In this document: positions 7,671 through 16,489 of the stretch, piece by piece
Layout: the number at the start of each line of letters is the position of its first letter
How positions within the stretch are numbered: the first letter of the stretch is position 1
Assembly: GCF_041434935.1 (NCBI RefSeq)
Contig: NZ_CP107964.1
Coordinates: 1,922,001-1,986,000, forward strand
DNA length: 64,000 nt
Reading direction: 5' to 3'
DNA from: Kitasatospora sp. NBC_00374
GTDB lineage: Bacteria; Actinomycetota; Actinomycetes; Streptomycetales; Streptomycetaceae
Position numbers and translations under genes: made by a program
Notes under the pieces: model-generated
What the model saw: the letters and a program-made list of their open reading frames with translations, nothing else
What the model was told of the DNA's origin: nothing
Databases searched by the model: none

Positions 7671-8306
7671 TCAGCCGCGCCGCATCGGACGGGCCGGGGA
7701 GCCGATCACCACCTCGCCGGGCGCCACGTCGCCGGTCACCACGGCCGCCGCGCCGACGAAGGCGGCCCGGCCCACCGTGCGGCCCTGCAGCACGACCGCG
7801 TTGCTGCCCACCGTGGTGTCGTCCGCCAGCAGCACCGAGCCGGAGACGTTCCCGCCCGGATAGACCGTCACCCGCTCGCCCAGGACGCTGTCGTGGCCCA
7901 CCGTCGCGTTGTAGTGCACCTGGCTGTGCGCACCGAGCCGGACACCGCTGGAGACGTACGCGCCGCCCATGACCAGACAGCCGGGGCCGAGTTCGGTCTC
8001 CGGCGCGATCAGCGCCCGGGGGTGGACGAGGGTGGCGGGCACCCCGCCGAGGCCGTCCAGCAACCCGGCGAGGCGCCGGCGCACGCCCGGATCGGCGATC
8101 CCGATCAGATAGCGCGCTCGGGCGGGCAGCTCGGCGGGCGCCAGCACCGGCAGCCCGCGGACGGTCGTCCCCCGGGCCCGGTCGTCCAGGAACCCGGCCA
8201 CCGGCACCCCGGCGGCCAGCGCCGTGTCCAGCGCCTCCCGGCCGACCCCGCCGGCCCCGGCGATCCACAACGGCTCGGCCGACCGCTCGGCCGACTGCTC
8301 ACTCAA
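7671..8306 (-). CDS. PglD/NeuD-type sugar O- or N-acyltransferase (left-handed beta-helix)
   Basis: The product has 211 residues: an N-terminal Rossmann-like part (LWIAGAGGVGREAL) and a C-terminal hexapeptide-repeat helix with NATVGHDSVLG, whose His is the usual catalytic base, and GEVVIGSPARPMR at the end. PglD acetylates a UDP-amino sugar from acetyl-CoA; NeuD relatives act on sialic acids. GGAGG at 8316-8312 stands before a TTG codon at 8306, so TTG is taken as the start; a GTG further upstream lacks a ribosome site. It lies directly downstream of the priming sugar transferase, as in pglCD clusters. Confidence 0.85.
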   Translation of the reverse strand: MSEQSAERSAEPLWIAGAGGVGREALDTALAAGVPVAGFLDDRARGTTVRGLPVLAPAELPARARYLIGIADPGVRRRLAGLLDGLGGVPATLVHPRALIAPETELGPGCLVMGGAYVSSGVRLGAHSQVHYNATVGHDSVLGERVTVYPGGNVSGSVLLADDTTVGSNAVVLQGRTVGRAAFVGAAAVVTGDVAPGEVVIGSPARPMRRG

Positions 8307-8390
8307 CGATTCCTCCAGGGGCCTGCGGGCAGAAGGCGGGGCCGGCGCCCGCGGTGCGGGCACCGGCCCCGGTGGGACGGCGGAACGCGG

Positions 8391-9077
8391 TCAGGACGCT
8401 TCCTCGACCGCCCGGACGGGCTGGGTGGTGAGCCGGGACGCGGTCGCCTGCCGGGGCAGCACGACACGCTGGACCGGCAGCTCGGTCGGGGCCGGGAACC
8501 CGGGGTTGACGCCCCCTGCGGCGGTGATCCCCTGCGGGCGCAGCAGGACCTTCACCGTGCGGGCGAGGATCTTCAGGTCGAGCAGCAGCGACCGGTTGGC
8601 GATGTACCAGAGGTCGAGGTCGATCCGCTCCGGCCAGCTGATCGAGTTGCGGCCGCTGACCTGGGCCCAGCCGGTGAGGCCGGGCCGGACGGCGAGTCGG
8701 CCGCGCTGGCGCGGCGAGTAGTGGACGACCTGCTCGGGCAGGGTCGGCCGGGGGCCGATGATGCCCATGTCGCCGCGTGCGACGTTCCACAGCTGCGGCA
8801 GCTCGTCCAGACTGGTCTTGCGGAGCAGGGCGCCGATCCGGGTGATCCGGGGGGCGTCCTCCTCCTCGGTGAAACGTCTGTCCCGCATGGTACGGAACTT
8901 GAGGATCTGGAACTCCCTCCCGTCCCGGCCGGTGCGGGTCTGACGGAAGATGACCGGCCCGCCCATGGTGCAGCGGATCAGCAGTGCGATCACCAGGCCG
9001 AGCGGGACCGCGACGGCCCCGGCCAGTGAGGCGACGGCGAGATCCCCCACTCGCCGCGCTCCTCCCCCAACAGGCAT
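8391..9077 (-). CDS. Undecaprenyl-phosphate sugar-1-phosphate transferase (PglC/WcaJ catalytic domain)
   Basis: The product has 228 residues: one N-terminal membrane segment (AVAVPLGLVIALLI) then the bacterial sugar transferase domain with ILKFRTM, RKTSLDELPQLWNVARGDM and GPRPTLPEQV. It lacks the extra four-helix WcaJ half, so it is PglC-sized. It starts glycan assembly by moving a sugar-1-phosphate onto undecaprenyl phosphate at the inner membrane face. GGGGG precedes ATG 9077. It lies between the acyltransferase and a family-4 glycosyltransferase on the same strand. Confidence 0.92.
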   Translation of the reverse strand: MPVGGGARRVGDLAVASLAGAVAVPLGLVIALLIRCTMGGPVIFRQTRTGRDGREFQILKFRTMRDRRFTEEEDAPRITRIGALLRKTSLDELPQLWNVARGDMGIIGPRPTLPEQVVHYSPRQRGRLAVRPGLTGWAQVSGRNSISWPERIDLDLWYIANRSLLLDLKILARTVKVLLRPQGITAAGGVNPGFPAPTELPVQRVVLPRQATASRLTTQPVRAVEEAS

Positions 9078-9114
9078 GAATCCCCCAACGTTTGTGGTGC
9101 GACGGGTGTGCGGC

Positions 9115-10284
9115 TCAGCCGACCGACCAGGGCAGTCCGCGTGCTCTGGCCACGGCCGCGTAGGTCTCCAGGGAGACCCGGGCGACCGCCCGCTGGTCGA
9201 ACTGGTCCAGGGCGCGGCGACGGGCCGCCTCGCCCAGCTGCTCGCGCAGGGTGGGCTCGGTGAGAAGCCGGCCCAGCGCTGTGGTGAGGGCCCCGGCGTC
9301 GCCGGGTGGTGCGAGCAGCAGGTGCTCGCCGTCGGTGCCGATCTCCCGGCACCCGCGGATGTCGCTGAGCACCATCGGCAGACCGCTGGCGGCGGCCTCC
9401 ATGGCGGAGCGGGAGAACCCCTCCCGGTAGGAGGGGAGTACGAAGACGTCCAGGGCGGCGTAGAGCTCGGGCATGTCACTGCGGCTGCCCAGGAAGTCGA
9501 TGCCGCTCTCGTCGCCGAGGGCGTCGGGCTTGTCCGGGTCCTCCGGGCCGATCCACACGAACCGGGCCTTGCCGGCCAGCGCGCGGGCGCTCTCGGCGTA
9601 CTCGCGGATGCCCTTCTCGGCGACCCGGCGGCCGACGCCGCCGACCAGCAGCTCGCCGTCCTCGACGCCGAGTTCGGCGCGGATCCGGGCCCGGTCGGCG
9701 GGGTCGGCGGTGAACCGGGAGAGGTCGACGCCGTTGCCGACCACCCGGGAGCGCCGGCCGGGCACGGCCCGGGACAGGGTCGAGCGGTCCTCGCCGTTCT
9801 GGTACAGCTCGGCGTGCGAGAAGCGGGCCGCGAAGGCCTCCGCGCCGAGCACGAACGCCCGCTTGGCGAAGGGGTCGTGGGCCTGCGCCCAGAGGCCGTG
9901 GCAGGTGTTGACCACCACCGGCACCCGCGCCGCCCGGCCCAGCACCCGCCCGAGCACCCCGGTCTTGGGGTTGTGGGTGTGCAGCACGTCCGGCCGGATC
10001 CGGCGCAGTACCGCCAGCAGCTCCCGGCCGGCGGCCGCGTCAGCCTTCGGCTCCCAGGCCCGGGTGAGCGCGTGCAGTGGTTCGTGCCGGACGCCGATGG
10101 CCTCCAGCTGTGCCACGTACGGGCCGGGGGCGCTGATGCCGTAGGTCTCGAAGCCGGCCTCCAGGTCGACCTTGAGCTCGGTGGCCAGCAGCAGCTGGAG
10201 GCTCATGTCGACGGTGGTGAGGTGGGCGACCCGCAGGGGCCGGCCGCCGGGGCCGCGCAGGCGGGGGGCGGGGCTCTCAGGCAC
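9115..10284 (-). CDS. Family-4 glycosyltransferase (GT-B fold)
   Basis: The product has 389 residues. The N-terminal acceptor half carries RPDVLHTHNPKTGVLGR and NTCHGLWA. The C-terminal donor half has VGGVGRRVAEKGI and the EX7E-type motif in YREGFSRSAMEAAASGLPMV. It should add the second or a later sugar to the lipid-linked intermediate in the cytoplasm. The GTG start at 10284 overlaps the stop region of the deacetylase gene by 8 bases, which indicates translational coupling. Confidence 0.9.
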   Translation of the reverse strand: MPESPAPRLRGPGGRPLRVAHLTTVDMSLQLLLATELKVDLEAGFETYGISAPGPYVAQLEAIGVRHEPLHALTRAWEPKADAAAGRELLAVLRRIRPDVLHTHNPKTGVLGRVLGRAARVPVVVNTCHGLWAQAHDPFAKRAFVLGAEAFAARFSHAELYQNGEDRSTLSRAVPGRRSRVVGNGVDLSRFTADPADRARIRAELGVEDGELLVGGVGRRVAEKGIREYAESARALAGKARFVWIGPEDPDKPDALGDESGIDFLGSRSDMPELYAALDVFVLPSYREGFSRSAMEAAASGLPMVLSDIRGCREIGTDGEHLLLAPPGDAGALTTALGRLLTEPTLREQLGEAARRRALDQFDQRAVARVSLETYAAVARARGLPWSVG

Positions 10285-11110
10285 GGGCGCCCACCGCCTT
10301 CGCGGTGGCGACGATCCGGGCGTAGGCGCGCTCGGGGATCAGCCGGCCGTACAGCTTGGCGCGGAAGAAGTCGATCGGGTCCGTCCGGCGGACCGGGACC
10401 CGGCAGAACCGGGCCGGGTCGAAGCCCGGCAGGTTGCGGCCGACCTGCCCGGTGGCGGCCGTCCGGAACCGGGCCCGCAGGGCGGTCTCCATGTGCGGGA
10501 CGGTGACACCCCAGGTGTAGGCGAAGTGCCGCGGCCGGGTGCCCAGGTGCTGCTCGACGTCGTCGTTGCAGGAGTCGAGCTCGGCGGTGGTGAGCAGCTC
10601 CGGACGGGCGTGGGTACGGGTGTGGTTGGCGACCGTGCACAGGCCCGAGTCGGTCATCTCCTTCAGCTGCTCCCAGCTGAGGCCGCGGCCGCTCTCGCCC
10701 TTCGCGGTGGAGCCCTCCCAGCGCATCTCGCCGCCGACCTGACCGCTGGTCAGGTAGACGGTGAAGGGCAGGGCCCGCTCCTTGAGCAGCGGCCAGGCGT
10801 TCTCGTACACGTCGGCGAAGCCGTCGTCGAAGGTGAGCACGGTGCCGGGGGTGCGGCGGCCGGCGTCGAGGCGGTCGGCGGCCTCGTCCAGGGAGATCAC
10901 CCGGCCGGGCGGCAGCTCGGCGAGCAGGTCGACCTGGGCGGCGAAGTCCGTGGTGGCGACGTCGAGTTCGTCGCCGGTGCCACCGCCGATCCGGTGGTAG
11001 ATGAGGACCGTGGCGCCCTCTCCGGGGACGCGGCCGGCGGCGCGGGCGAGCTGTTGCTTGACCTGCGCCCTGATGCCTGAGGCTGCCGCGGGCGCCGCGG
11101 TGGTGCTCAT
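10277..11110 (-). CDS. Polysaccharide deacetylase-family protein (NodB fold)
   Basis: The product has 277 residues and no signal peptide. It shows VLIYHRI, the metal-binding TFDDGFADVY and the second motif NHTRTHARPEL (HxxxH). CE4 enzymes remove N-acetyl groups from glycans with a divalent metal. The lack of a secretion signal suggests action on a precursor or non-classical localisation. It is the first gene of a leftward run: deacetylase, glycosyltransferase, priming transferase, acyltransferase. Confidence 0.88.
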   Translation of the reverse strand: MSTTAAPAAASGIRAQVKQQLARAAGRVPGEGATVLIYHRIGGGTGDELDVATTDFAAQVDLLAELPPGRVISLDEAADRLDAGRRTPGTVLTFDDGFADVYENAWPLLKERALPFTVYLTSGQVGGEMRWEGSTAKGESGRGLSWEQLKEMTDSGLCTVANHTRTHARPELLTTAELDSCNDDVEQHLGTRPRHFAYTWGVTVPHMETALRARFRTAATGQVGRNLPGFDPARFCRVPVRRTDPIDFFRAKLYGRLIPERAYARIVATAKAVGARA

Positions 11111-11322
11111 CGTTCCCCCCTCTGCGGCACCCTCCCCGGCGCCGGCAAGCGGACTCTCGCCCGGCCACAGCAGTCGCTGGAGCCGACGGGACCCACAGTA
11201 GGGGGAAATATGGGGCTGCTGCCCGGGAAATGTGAAAGAAGAGGGTAGGTAGGCCGAAAATCAGCCGGTCCGACCGGTCATGTCCAGATCTTGGACGTTT
11301 GCGACCACCCGAAGGCGAGCCC

Positions 11323-11571
11323 TCAGAGGGCGGCGCCGCGCCGCGGACGGAAGCGGGCGAGGGCCGCCCGGCCGAGCATCAGCAGGCCGGCCGCCAGGCA
11401 GCCCGCCACGGCCATCGCCCAGGCCGGCCCCTCGGTGTCGGGGACCACCACGGCCACCAGGATGCCGAACACGAGGCAGGCCGCGCCGGCCAGGACGAGC
11501 AGGACCTGGTGATGGCGGTGCTGGCGGTGCGCCCGGGGTGTGGCCGGCTGGTGACTTCGAGTGTCTGCCAT
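11323..11571 (-). CDS. Small membrane protein, two transmembrane segments
   Basis: The product has 82 residues with a His/Arg-rich N-terminus, then VLLVLAGAACLVFGILVAVVV and AWAMAVAGCLAAGLLMLG as membrane segments, and an Arg-rich tail. I do not recognise a family. TACCGT lies 7 bases before the ATG (11571), so it may be leaderless. It lies between the two deacetylase operons; a link to glycan synthesis is only positional. Confidence 0.65.
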   Translation of the reverse strand: MADTRSHQPATPRAHRQHRHHQVLLVLAGAACLVFGILVAVVVPDTEGPAWAMAVAGCLAAGLLMLGRAALARFRPRRGAAL

Positions 11572-11877
11572 ACCTTCCACGGTAACCCGACCGGACTCCG
11601 GCGGCACAGCAGCCGGGTAGCGCCGGGTACGCCCCCGGCGCGCCCCCCGCAACGGTCGAGCGCGCCCCGCGAAAAGTCGCCGTCCGCCGTACAACCATCC
11701 TTGGGTGTCGGCGGTCTCCACTACATTGAGCGATCCAGGAGCCGTCCGTGGCATGGGTTGGGAGTCCCCGCCGCGGACCGGATCACCCGGGGGCGGAGCC
11801 GCCGTGCCCGGGGTCGGAGGCCGGGCTCCGCCTTCCGACGGTACCGCCACGCCGCACCGGCGACCGAGGGGGGAACC
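11572..11877. other. Divergent intergenic region
   Basis: This 306-base region separates the small membrane protein from the second deacetylase. A -10-like TACATT is at 11722-11727, with TTGGGT 15 bases before it, pointing towards the deacetylase. No gene is seen. Confidence 0.5.
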
Positions 11878-12858
11878 GTGCCGCACTCCGAGACCACGAC
11901 CATCAGTACCCCAGCACCGCCCGCCGCTCCCGTCGCGCCGCCCGCGCCGGCCGACGCCCGGGGCAGCTGGCTCAGGTTCTCACCGGCCCAGCCGCTGTTC
12001 CGGGCCCGGGCCGCCCAGCGGCTGGCCGTGCTCGCGTACCACGGAGTGACCGACCCCCGGTCCTTCGGCGCCCAGCTGGACCGGCTGCGCCGGCTGGCCA
12101 CCCCGGTCTCGCTGGCCGCCGTGGAGCAGGCCGTCGCCCAGGGCCGTCCGCTGCCGCCGCGCAGCGTTCTGATCACCTTCGACGACACCGACCGCACCGT
12201 CCTGACCCACGCCCTGCCGGCCCTGGCCGCCCGGCGGATCCCGGCCGCCGCCTTCGTGATCGCCGAGCTGATCGGCACCGACCAGCCGTTCTGGTGGCAC
12301 GAGGCGGCCTTCCTCGCCCGGCACGGCGGCCGGGCCCGGCTGGTGCCCACCGGCCGGCCCGCCGAACTGCTGGCCCGGCTCAAGGCACTGCCCGATCCGG
12401 ACCGCCGGCGCAGCCTGCACGAGCTGCGGGTCAGCGCCCACCGCCGCCCGCCGCGGCAGGAGCAGCTCTGCCCGGAGGACCTGCGGGCGCTGCGGGCCGG
12501 CGGCGTGGCGATCGGCAACCACACGTTGGGGCACCCTTCGCTGGGCCGCTGCGACGACGCCACCGTGCACTCCGAGATCGCCGGGGCGCACCTGGCGCTC
12601 GACAAGTGGCTCGGCGAGGCGCCGACGGCGTTCGCCTACCCCGACGGCGGGTACGACCCTCGGGCCGACGCGGCGCTGCGCCAGCTCGGCTACCGGCTCG
12701 GGTTCCTCTCGGACCACCGGCTCGGGCCGCGGCTGCCCGCGCACCCGCTGCGGATCAGCCGGCTGCAGGTCGACTCGACCACCAGCACCCGGCGGTTCGA
12801 CACCATCCTGTCCGGGCTGGAGCCGGCCCTGCAGCGCTGGCGCGGCGCGGCGGTGTAA
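11878..12858 (+). CDS. Polysaccharide deacetylase-family protein
   Basis: The product has 326 residues with a Pro/Ala-rich first 40. It contains VLAYHGV, the metal motif LITFDDTDRTV (the usual Gly after DD is Thr) and GNHTLGHPSLG for the second motif. An inserted helical part (ELLARLKALPDPDRR) is also seen in deacetylases of exopolysaccharide clusters. The GTG start at 11878 has GGGGGG in front. There is no signal peptide. It likely N-deacetylates a glycan precursor, as a partner to the divergent deacetylase at 10277-11110. Confidence 0.85.
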   Translation: MPHSETTTISTPAPPAAPVAPPAPADARGSWLRFSPAQPLFRARAAQRLAVLAYHGVTDPRSFGAQLDRLRRLATPVSLAAVEQAVAQGRPLPPRSVLITFDDTDRTVLTHALPALAARRIPAAAFVIAELIGTDQPFWWHEAAFLARHGGRARLVPTGRPAELLARLKALPDPDRRRSLHELRVSAHRRPPRQEQLCPEDLRALRAGGVAIGNHTLGHPSLGRCDDATVHSEIAGAHLALDKWLGEAPTAFAYPDGGYDPRADAALRQLGYRLGFLSDHRLGPRLPAHPLRISRLQVDSTTSTRRFDTILSGLEPALQRWRGAAV

Positions 12859-12864
12859 CGGCGG

Positions 12865-12906
12865 CGGACGGGTGCCCGGGCGCGGTCGCGCCCGGGCACC
12901 CGTCCG
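12865..12906. terminator. Strong bidirectional terminator hairpin
   Basis: Two perfect 20-base arms (12865-12884 and 12887-12906) nearly touch, directly after the deacetylase stop and 13 bases before the end of the convergent phosphatase-like gene. The position suits termination from both sides. Confidence 0.8.
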
Positions 12907-12918
12907 CGGGGGCGTCGG

Positions 12919-13650
12919 TCAGCGCGCCAGCAGCCGGTCCCGCAGGGCTTCCACCACATCCGGTCCGATGTCCAGCCGGTCCGCGACGTAGCCCGCCGCC
13001 GAACCGTGGGCGGCGGCCAGGTCGGCGAGGAAGTAGCGCATGATCTCGGCGGGGGCGGTGCCGTAGCCCGGCCAGCCGAGTGTCCGGCCGGGGTTGCGGG
13101 CGTGCCAGTCGGCGACGAACCGGTCGGTGGCCATGGCCGTGAGGGCGAAGTCGGCGACGATCTGCTCCTCGTCCACCCCGAGCAGCGAGAGCACCAGCGC
13201 GGCGACGATGCCGGTGCGGTCCTTGCCCGCCGCGCAGTGGAAGACCAGCGGCGCGTCGGCCGCGGCGATGATCCGGACCACCTCGGCGAGCTCGGCCGTA
13301 CCGTCCTCGGCCACCTCGCCGAACTTGTCGGCGAGGAAGCGGCCGGTCTCGATCTCCGGCCCGAGGGCGGCCTGGTCGTACGGGCGGTGCTCGATACTGA
13401 GGTTGTGGTAGACGAGGCCGGGGGCGTCCGGGACGCGGCCGGCCCGCTCGATCTCCCACGGGTAGCGCAGGTCGATCACCGTGCCCACACCCAGGGCCTC
13501 GAAGCGCTTGAGATCGTCCCCGGCGAGCTTGCCCAGGGAGTCGGAGCGGTACAGCAGCTGCCAACGGACGATGCCGCCGTCGGCCGTGCGGTAGCCGCCC
13601 AGGTCTCGGAAGTTGTGCAGGAGTTCGAATTCCAGGTGTCGTTCGGTCAC
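12919..13650 (-). CDS. Tyrosine/dual-specificity-type protein phosphatase
   Basis: The product has 243 residues. The phosphatase loop is HCAAGKDRTG (Cys nucleophile, Arg in place). The N-terminal FRDLGGYRTADGG and LYRSDSL are typical of the bacterial Y_phosphatase3 group, which hydrolyses phosphotyrosine or phosphoinositides. GTG at 13650 is the start. It is near the Wzc-like protein gene only in the broad sense (11 kb away). A role in reversing tyrosine phosphorylation during glycan export is possible but not shown. Confidence 0.88.
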   Translation of the reverse strand: MTERHLEFELLHNFRDLGGYRTADGGIVRWQLLYRSDSLGKLAGDDLKRFEALGVGTVIDLRYPWEIERAGRVPDAPGLVYHNLSIEHRPYDQAALGPEIETGRFLADKFGEVAEDGTAELAEVVRIIAAADAPLVFHCAAGKDRTGIVAALVLSLLGVDEEQIVADFALTAMATDRFVADWHARNPGRTLGWPGYGTAPAEIMRYFLADLAAAHGSAAGYVADRLDIGPDVVEALRDRLLAR

Positions 13651-13676
13651 GACCCGGATCCTAGGCTGACGCCCGT

Positions 13677-14456
13677 TCAGACGGAAGGGACGGGTGCCGC
13701 GAACAGCCGGCCCTCACGGTAGTGGGCGGCCGCCTCCGGGAGCGCCTCGGCGCGGCCGCTGCGCAGGACGGTCAGACCGCCACTGCCCTGGGCGGCCGCC
13801 CGGTCGCCGATCCGGCGCAGCGCCTGGGCGGCCACCGCGTCGGCGGACCCGTGGAAGGTGAGGCCCGCGGCGGCGGTGGGGGCGACGGCGGCGCGGATGA
13901 CGTCCTCGACCAGCTCGTAGTGGGTGCAGCCGAGCACGATCGCGGCGGTGCCGTGCGGGGTGCGGGCGGCGGCGTCCTCGACGGCCGCGGCGATCGCGGT
14001 GTCGTCGCCGCGCTCGACCGCGTCGGCCAGCCCCGGGCAGGCCACCTCGGTGACCCGGGCGGCGCCCGCGAACTCGGCGATCAGGGCGCGCTGGTACGGG
14101 CTGCCGGTGGTGGCCGGGGTGGCCCAGATGGCGACCGGGGCGCCGGTCGCGGCGGCGGGCTTGATCGCGGGGACGGTGCCGATCACGGGCAGGCCGGGCT
14201 CCAGCTCGGCCCGCAGCCGCTCCAGTCCGTGCACGGAGGCGGTGTTGCACGCGACCACCAGGGCGTCCGGGCGGTGGGCGGCGGCGGCCCGGGCGCAGGC
14301 GAGCGCGTGCTCGGCGATGTCCGCCGGGGTGCGCGGGCCCCAGGGCATGCCGTCGGGGTCACTGGAGAGCACGAGGTCGGCGTCGGGGCGCAGTCGGCGC
14401 AGGGCCGCCGCGGCCGGGAGCAGTCCAAGTCCGGAGTCCACCAGTGCGATCTTCAC
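13677..14456 (-). CDS. Aspartate/glutamate racemase-family protein (MurI-like)
   Basis: The product has 259 residues with the two catalytic Cys motifs VVACNTASVHG and VLGCTHYELV, and IALVDSGLGLLPA at the N-terminus. MurI makes D-glutamate for peptidoglycan in a cofactor-independent reaction. The N-terminus departs from classical MurI (which reads DSGVGGLT), so a second, specialised racemase is possible. GTG at 14456 is the start. It follows the phosphatase-like gene by 26 bases on the same strand but in the upstream position. Confidence 0.8.
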   Translation of the reverse strand: MKIALVDSGLGLLPAAAALRRLRPDADLVLSSDPDGMPWGPRTPADIAEHALACARAAAAHRPDALVVACNTASVHGLERLRAELEPGLPVIGTVPAIKPAAATGAPVAIWATPATTGSPYQRALIAEFAGAARVTEVACPGLADAVERGDDTAIAAAVEDAAARTPHGTAAIVLGCTHYELVEDVIRAAVAPTAAAGLTFHGSADAVAAQALRRIGDRAAAQGSGGLTVLRSGRAEALPEAAAHYREGRLFAAPVPSV

Positions 14457-14512
14457 AAGGCACGACTCTACTTGACCGGGCCCGGCGGCCCCGGGTGCGG
14501 GAGACTGCCGGA

Positions 14513-15682
14513 GTGACGGTGCTGCGATGGGTCCCGGTGGTGTCCCTGCTGGCCTGGGTCTGGCTGACCTGCTGCCACGGCCTGTTCTGGCGCACCGACC
14601 AACGGCTGCCCCGGCGCCGTCCGGCACGGCCGGCGCCGGACCGGCGGTGGCCCTCGGTGGCCGTGGTGGTGCCCGCCCGGGACGAGGCCGAGGTGCTGCC
14701 GGTCAGCCTGCCGAGCGTGCTGGCCCAGCGGTACCCGGGCGAGGTCCGGGTGATCCTGGTCGACGACCACAGCTCGGACGGCACCGGCGCGCTGGCCCGC
14801 GGGCTGGGAGCGGCCGGCGGTCTGCCGCTCACCGTCACCACCCCTCCCCCGCTGCCGGACGGCTGGACGGGCAAGCTGTGGGCGCTGCGGCACGGCGTAC
14901 GGCTGGCCGGCCCGGTGGAGTACCTGCTGCTCACCGACGCCGACATCGCGCACGGGCCCGGATCGCTGGCGGCGCTGGTCGAGGCGGCCGAGCAGGAGGG
15001 CCTCGACCTGGTCTCGCAGATGGCCCGGCTGCGGGTGGCCACCGGCTGGGAGCGGCTGATCGTGCCGGCCTTCGTCTACTTCTTCGCCCAGCTGTACCCG
15101 TTCCGGTGGAGCAACCGGCCGGGTTCCCGGACGGCGGCCGCGGCGGGCGGCTGCTCGCTGGTCCGCCGCGAGGCGCTGGAGCGGGCCGGCGGGGTGTCGG
15201 CGATCCGCGGCGCGGTGATCGACGACGTCTCGCTGGCCCGGGCGGTGAAGCGGGCCGGCGGCCGGATCTGGCTGGGGCTGGCGGACCGGGTGGACAGCGT
15301 CCGCCCGTACCCGCGGCTGGGGCAGCTGTGGCGGATGGTGTCGCGCAGCGCGTACGCGCAGCTGCGGCACTCGCCGGCGCTGCTGCTCGGCACCGTGCTC
15401 GGGCTGGCGCTGGTCTACCTGGTGCCGCCGGTGGCGACCGCGGCCGGGCTGCTCGGCGGACGGCCCGCGGTGGCGGCCGCGGGCGCGGCGGCCTGGGCCC
15501 TGATGGCGGGGACGTTCGCCCCGATGCTGCGCTACTACCGGCTGCCGGTGGCGGGCGCGGTGCTGCTGCCGTTCACCGCGCTGCTGTACCTGCTGATGAC
15601 GGTGGACTCGGCGGTGCAGCACTGGCGCGGACGGGGCGCGGCCTGGAAGGGCCGGACCTACTCCCGGCCCCAGGAGAGCTGA
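14513..15682 (+). CDS. Family-2 glycosyltransferase, HpnB-like
   Basis: The product has 389 residues: one N-terminal membrane helix, a GT-A domain with VVVPARDEAEVLP, LVDDHSSDGTG, LLLTDADIAHG and a DDVSLARAVKRAGGRIW acceptor motif, then three to four C-terminal membrane helices. This layout matches hopene-associated HpnB. The usual hopanoid genes are absent around it, so the acceptor may be another lipid. GTG 14513 starts after a 56-base gap from the divergent racemase. Confidence 0.85.
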   Translation: MTVLRWVPVVSLLAWVWLTCCHGLFWRTDQRLPRRRPARPAPDRRWPSVAVVVPARDEAEVLPVSLPSVLAQRYPGEVRVILVDDHSSDGTGALARGLGAAGGLPLTVTTPPPLPDGWTGKLWALRHGVRLAGPVEYLLLTDADIAHGPGSLAALVEAAEQEGLDLVSQMARLRVATGWERLIVPAFVYFFAQLYPFRWSNRPGSRTAAAAGGCSLVRREALERAGGVSAIRGAVIDDVSLARAVKRAGGRIWLGLADRVDSVRPYPRLGQLWRMVSRSAYAQLRHSPALLLGTVLGLALVYLVPPVATAAGLLGGRPAVAAAGAAAWALMAGTFAPMLRYYRLPVAGAVLLPFTALLYLLMTVDSAVQHWRGRGAAWKGRTYSRPQES

Positions 15683-15736
15683 TCGGACGGGCGGAAATAC
15701 CGCGCGGACCGGCGGCGCAGCCGCCATCATGGCCCG

Positions 15737-16477
15737 ATGGAACGTCATCTGATCTCGCGTATCGCCCACCGCCACCACCCCATCGCCGCACCACTCTTCG
15801 ACGAGTCCGTCGAACGACTGCTGACCCGGGCGCTGCCCGAACGGGCCGAACACCTGCTGGATCTCGGCTGCGGGGAGGGCGCCTGGCTGCTGCGCGCGCT
15901 CGCCACCCGGCCGTCCCTGCGGGCCGTCGGGGTGGACCTCGACACCGAGGGCCTGGCCAAGGCCCGGGAGGGCGCCGAGCGGCTGGGCCTGACCCGGCAG
16001 ATCGGCCTGCACCACCAGGACGCGCGGGAGTTCGAGGCGAAGGAGCCGTTCGACGCGGTGTTCTGCATCGGCTCCACGCATGCCTTCGGCGGGCTGGAGC
16101 AGACCCTGGCCGCCATCCGTCCGCTGCTCGCCCCGGGCGGGGTGGCGGTGGTCGGCGAGGGCTACTGGCAGCGTGAGCCGGACCCGCGCTCGCTGGAGAT
16201 CTTCGGCGACGGCTTCGCGGACCTGAGCGGCACCGTGGCCCGGGTGACGGCCGACGGCTGGACCCCGGTGTACGGACATGCCAGCAGCGAAGCGGAGTTG
16301 GACGACTACGAGTTCGCCTGGACCGGCTCGCTCACCGAATGGGCCCTGGACCACCCCGAGGATCCGGACAGCGCCGACGCACTCCAGGTGGCCGCCGAGC
16401 ACCGGGACGAGTGGCTCGGCGGCTACCGGGGTGTGTTCGGCTTCGTCACGCTGGTGCTGCGCCGATCGGCACCGTGA
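15737..16477 (+). CDS. SAM-dependent methyltransferase
   Basis: The product has 246 residues. The SAM motif I is LLDLGCGEGAWLL, motif II is VGVDLDTEGLAKAREGA, and motif III is LAPGGVAVVGEGYWQR. It is a class-I small-molecule methyltransferase of unknown substrate. It follows the HpnB-like gene by 54 bases on the same strand and may be co-transcribed. It ends 12 bases before the convergent hydrolase. Confidence 0.85.
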   Translation: MERHLISRIAHRHHPIAAPLFDESVERLLTRALPERAEHLLDLGCGEGAWLLRALATRPSLRAVGVDLDTEGLAKAREGAERLGLTRQIGLHHQDAREFEAKEPFDAVFCIGSTHAFGGLEQTLAAIRPLLAPGGVAVVGEGYWQREPDPRSLEIFGDGFADLSGTVARVTADGWTPVYGHASSEAELDDYEFAWTGSLTEWALDHPEDPDSADALQVAAEHRDEWLGGYRGVFGFVTLVLRRSAP

Positions 16478-16489
16478 CGCCGGCGACGG

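Noticed and set aside
13677..14456. Calling the racemase gene murI
   Set aside because: Both Cys motifs fit, but the N-terminus differs from classical MurI and a second copy may exist, so no symbol is given.
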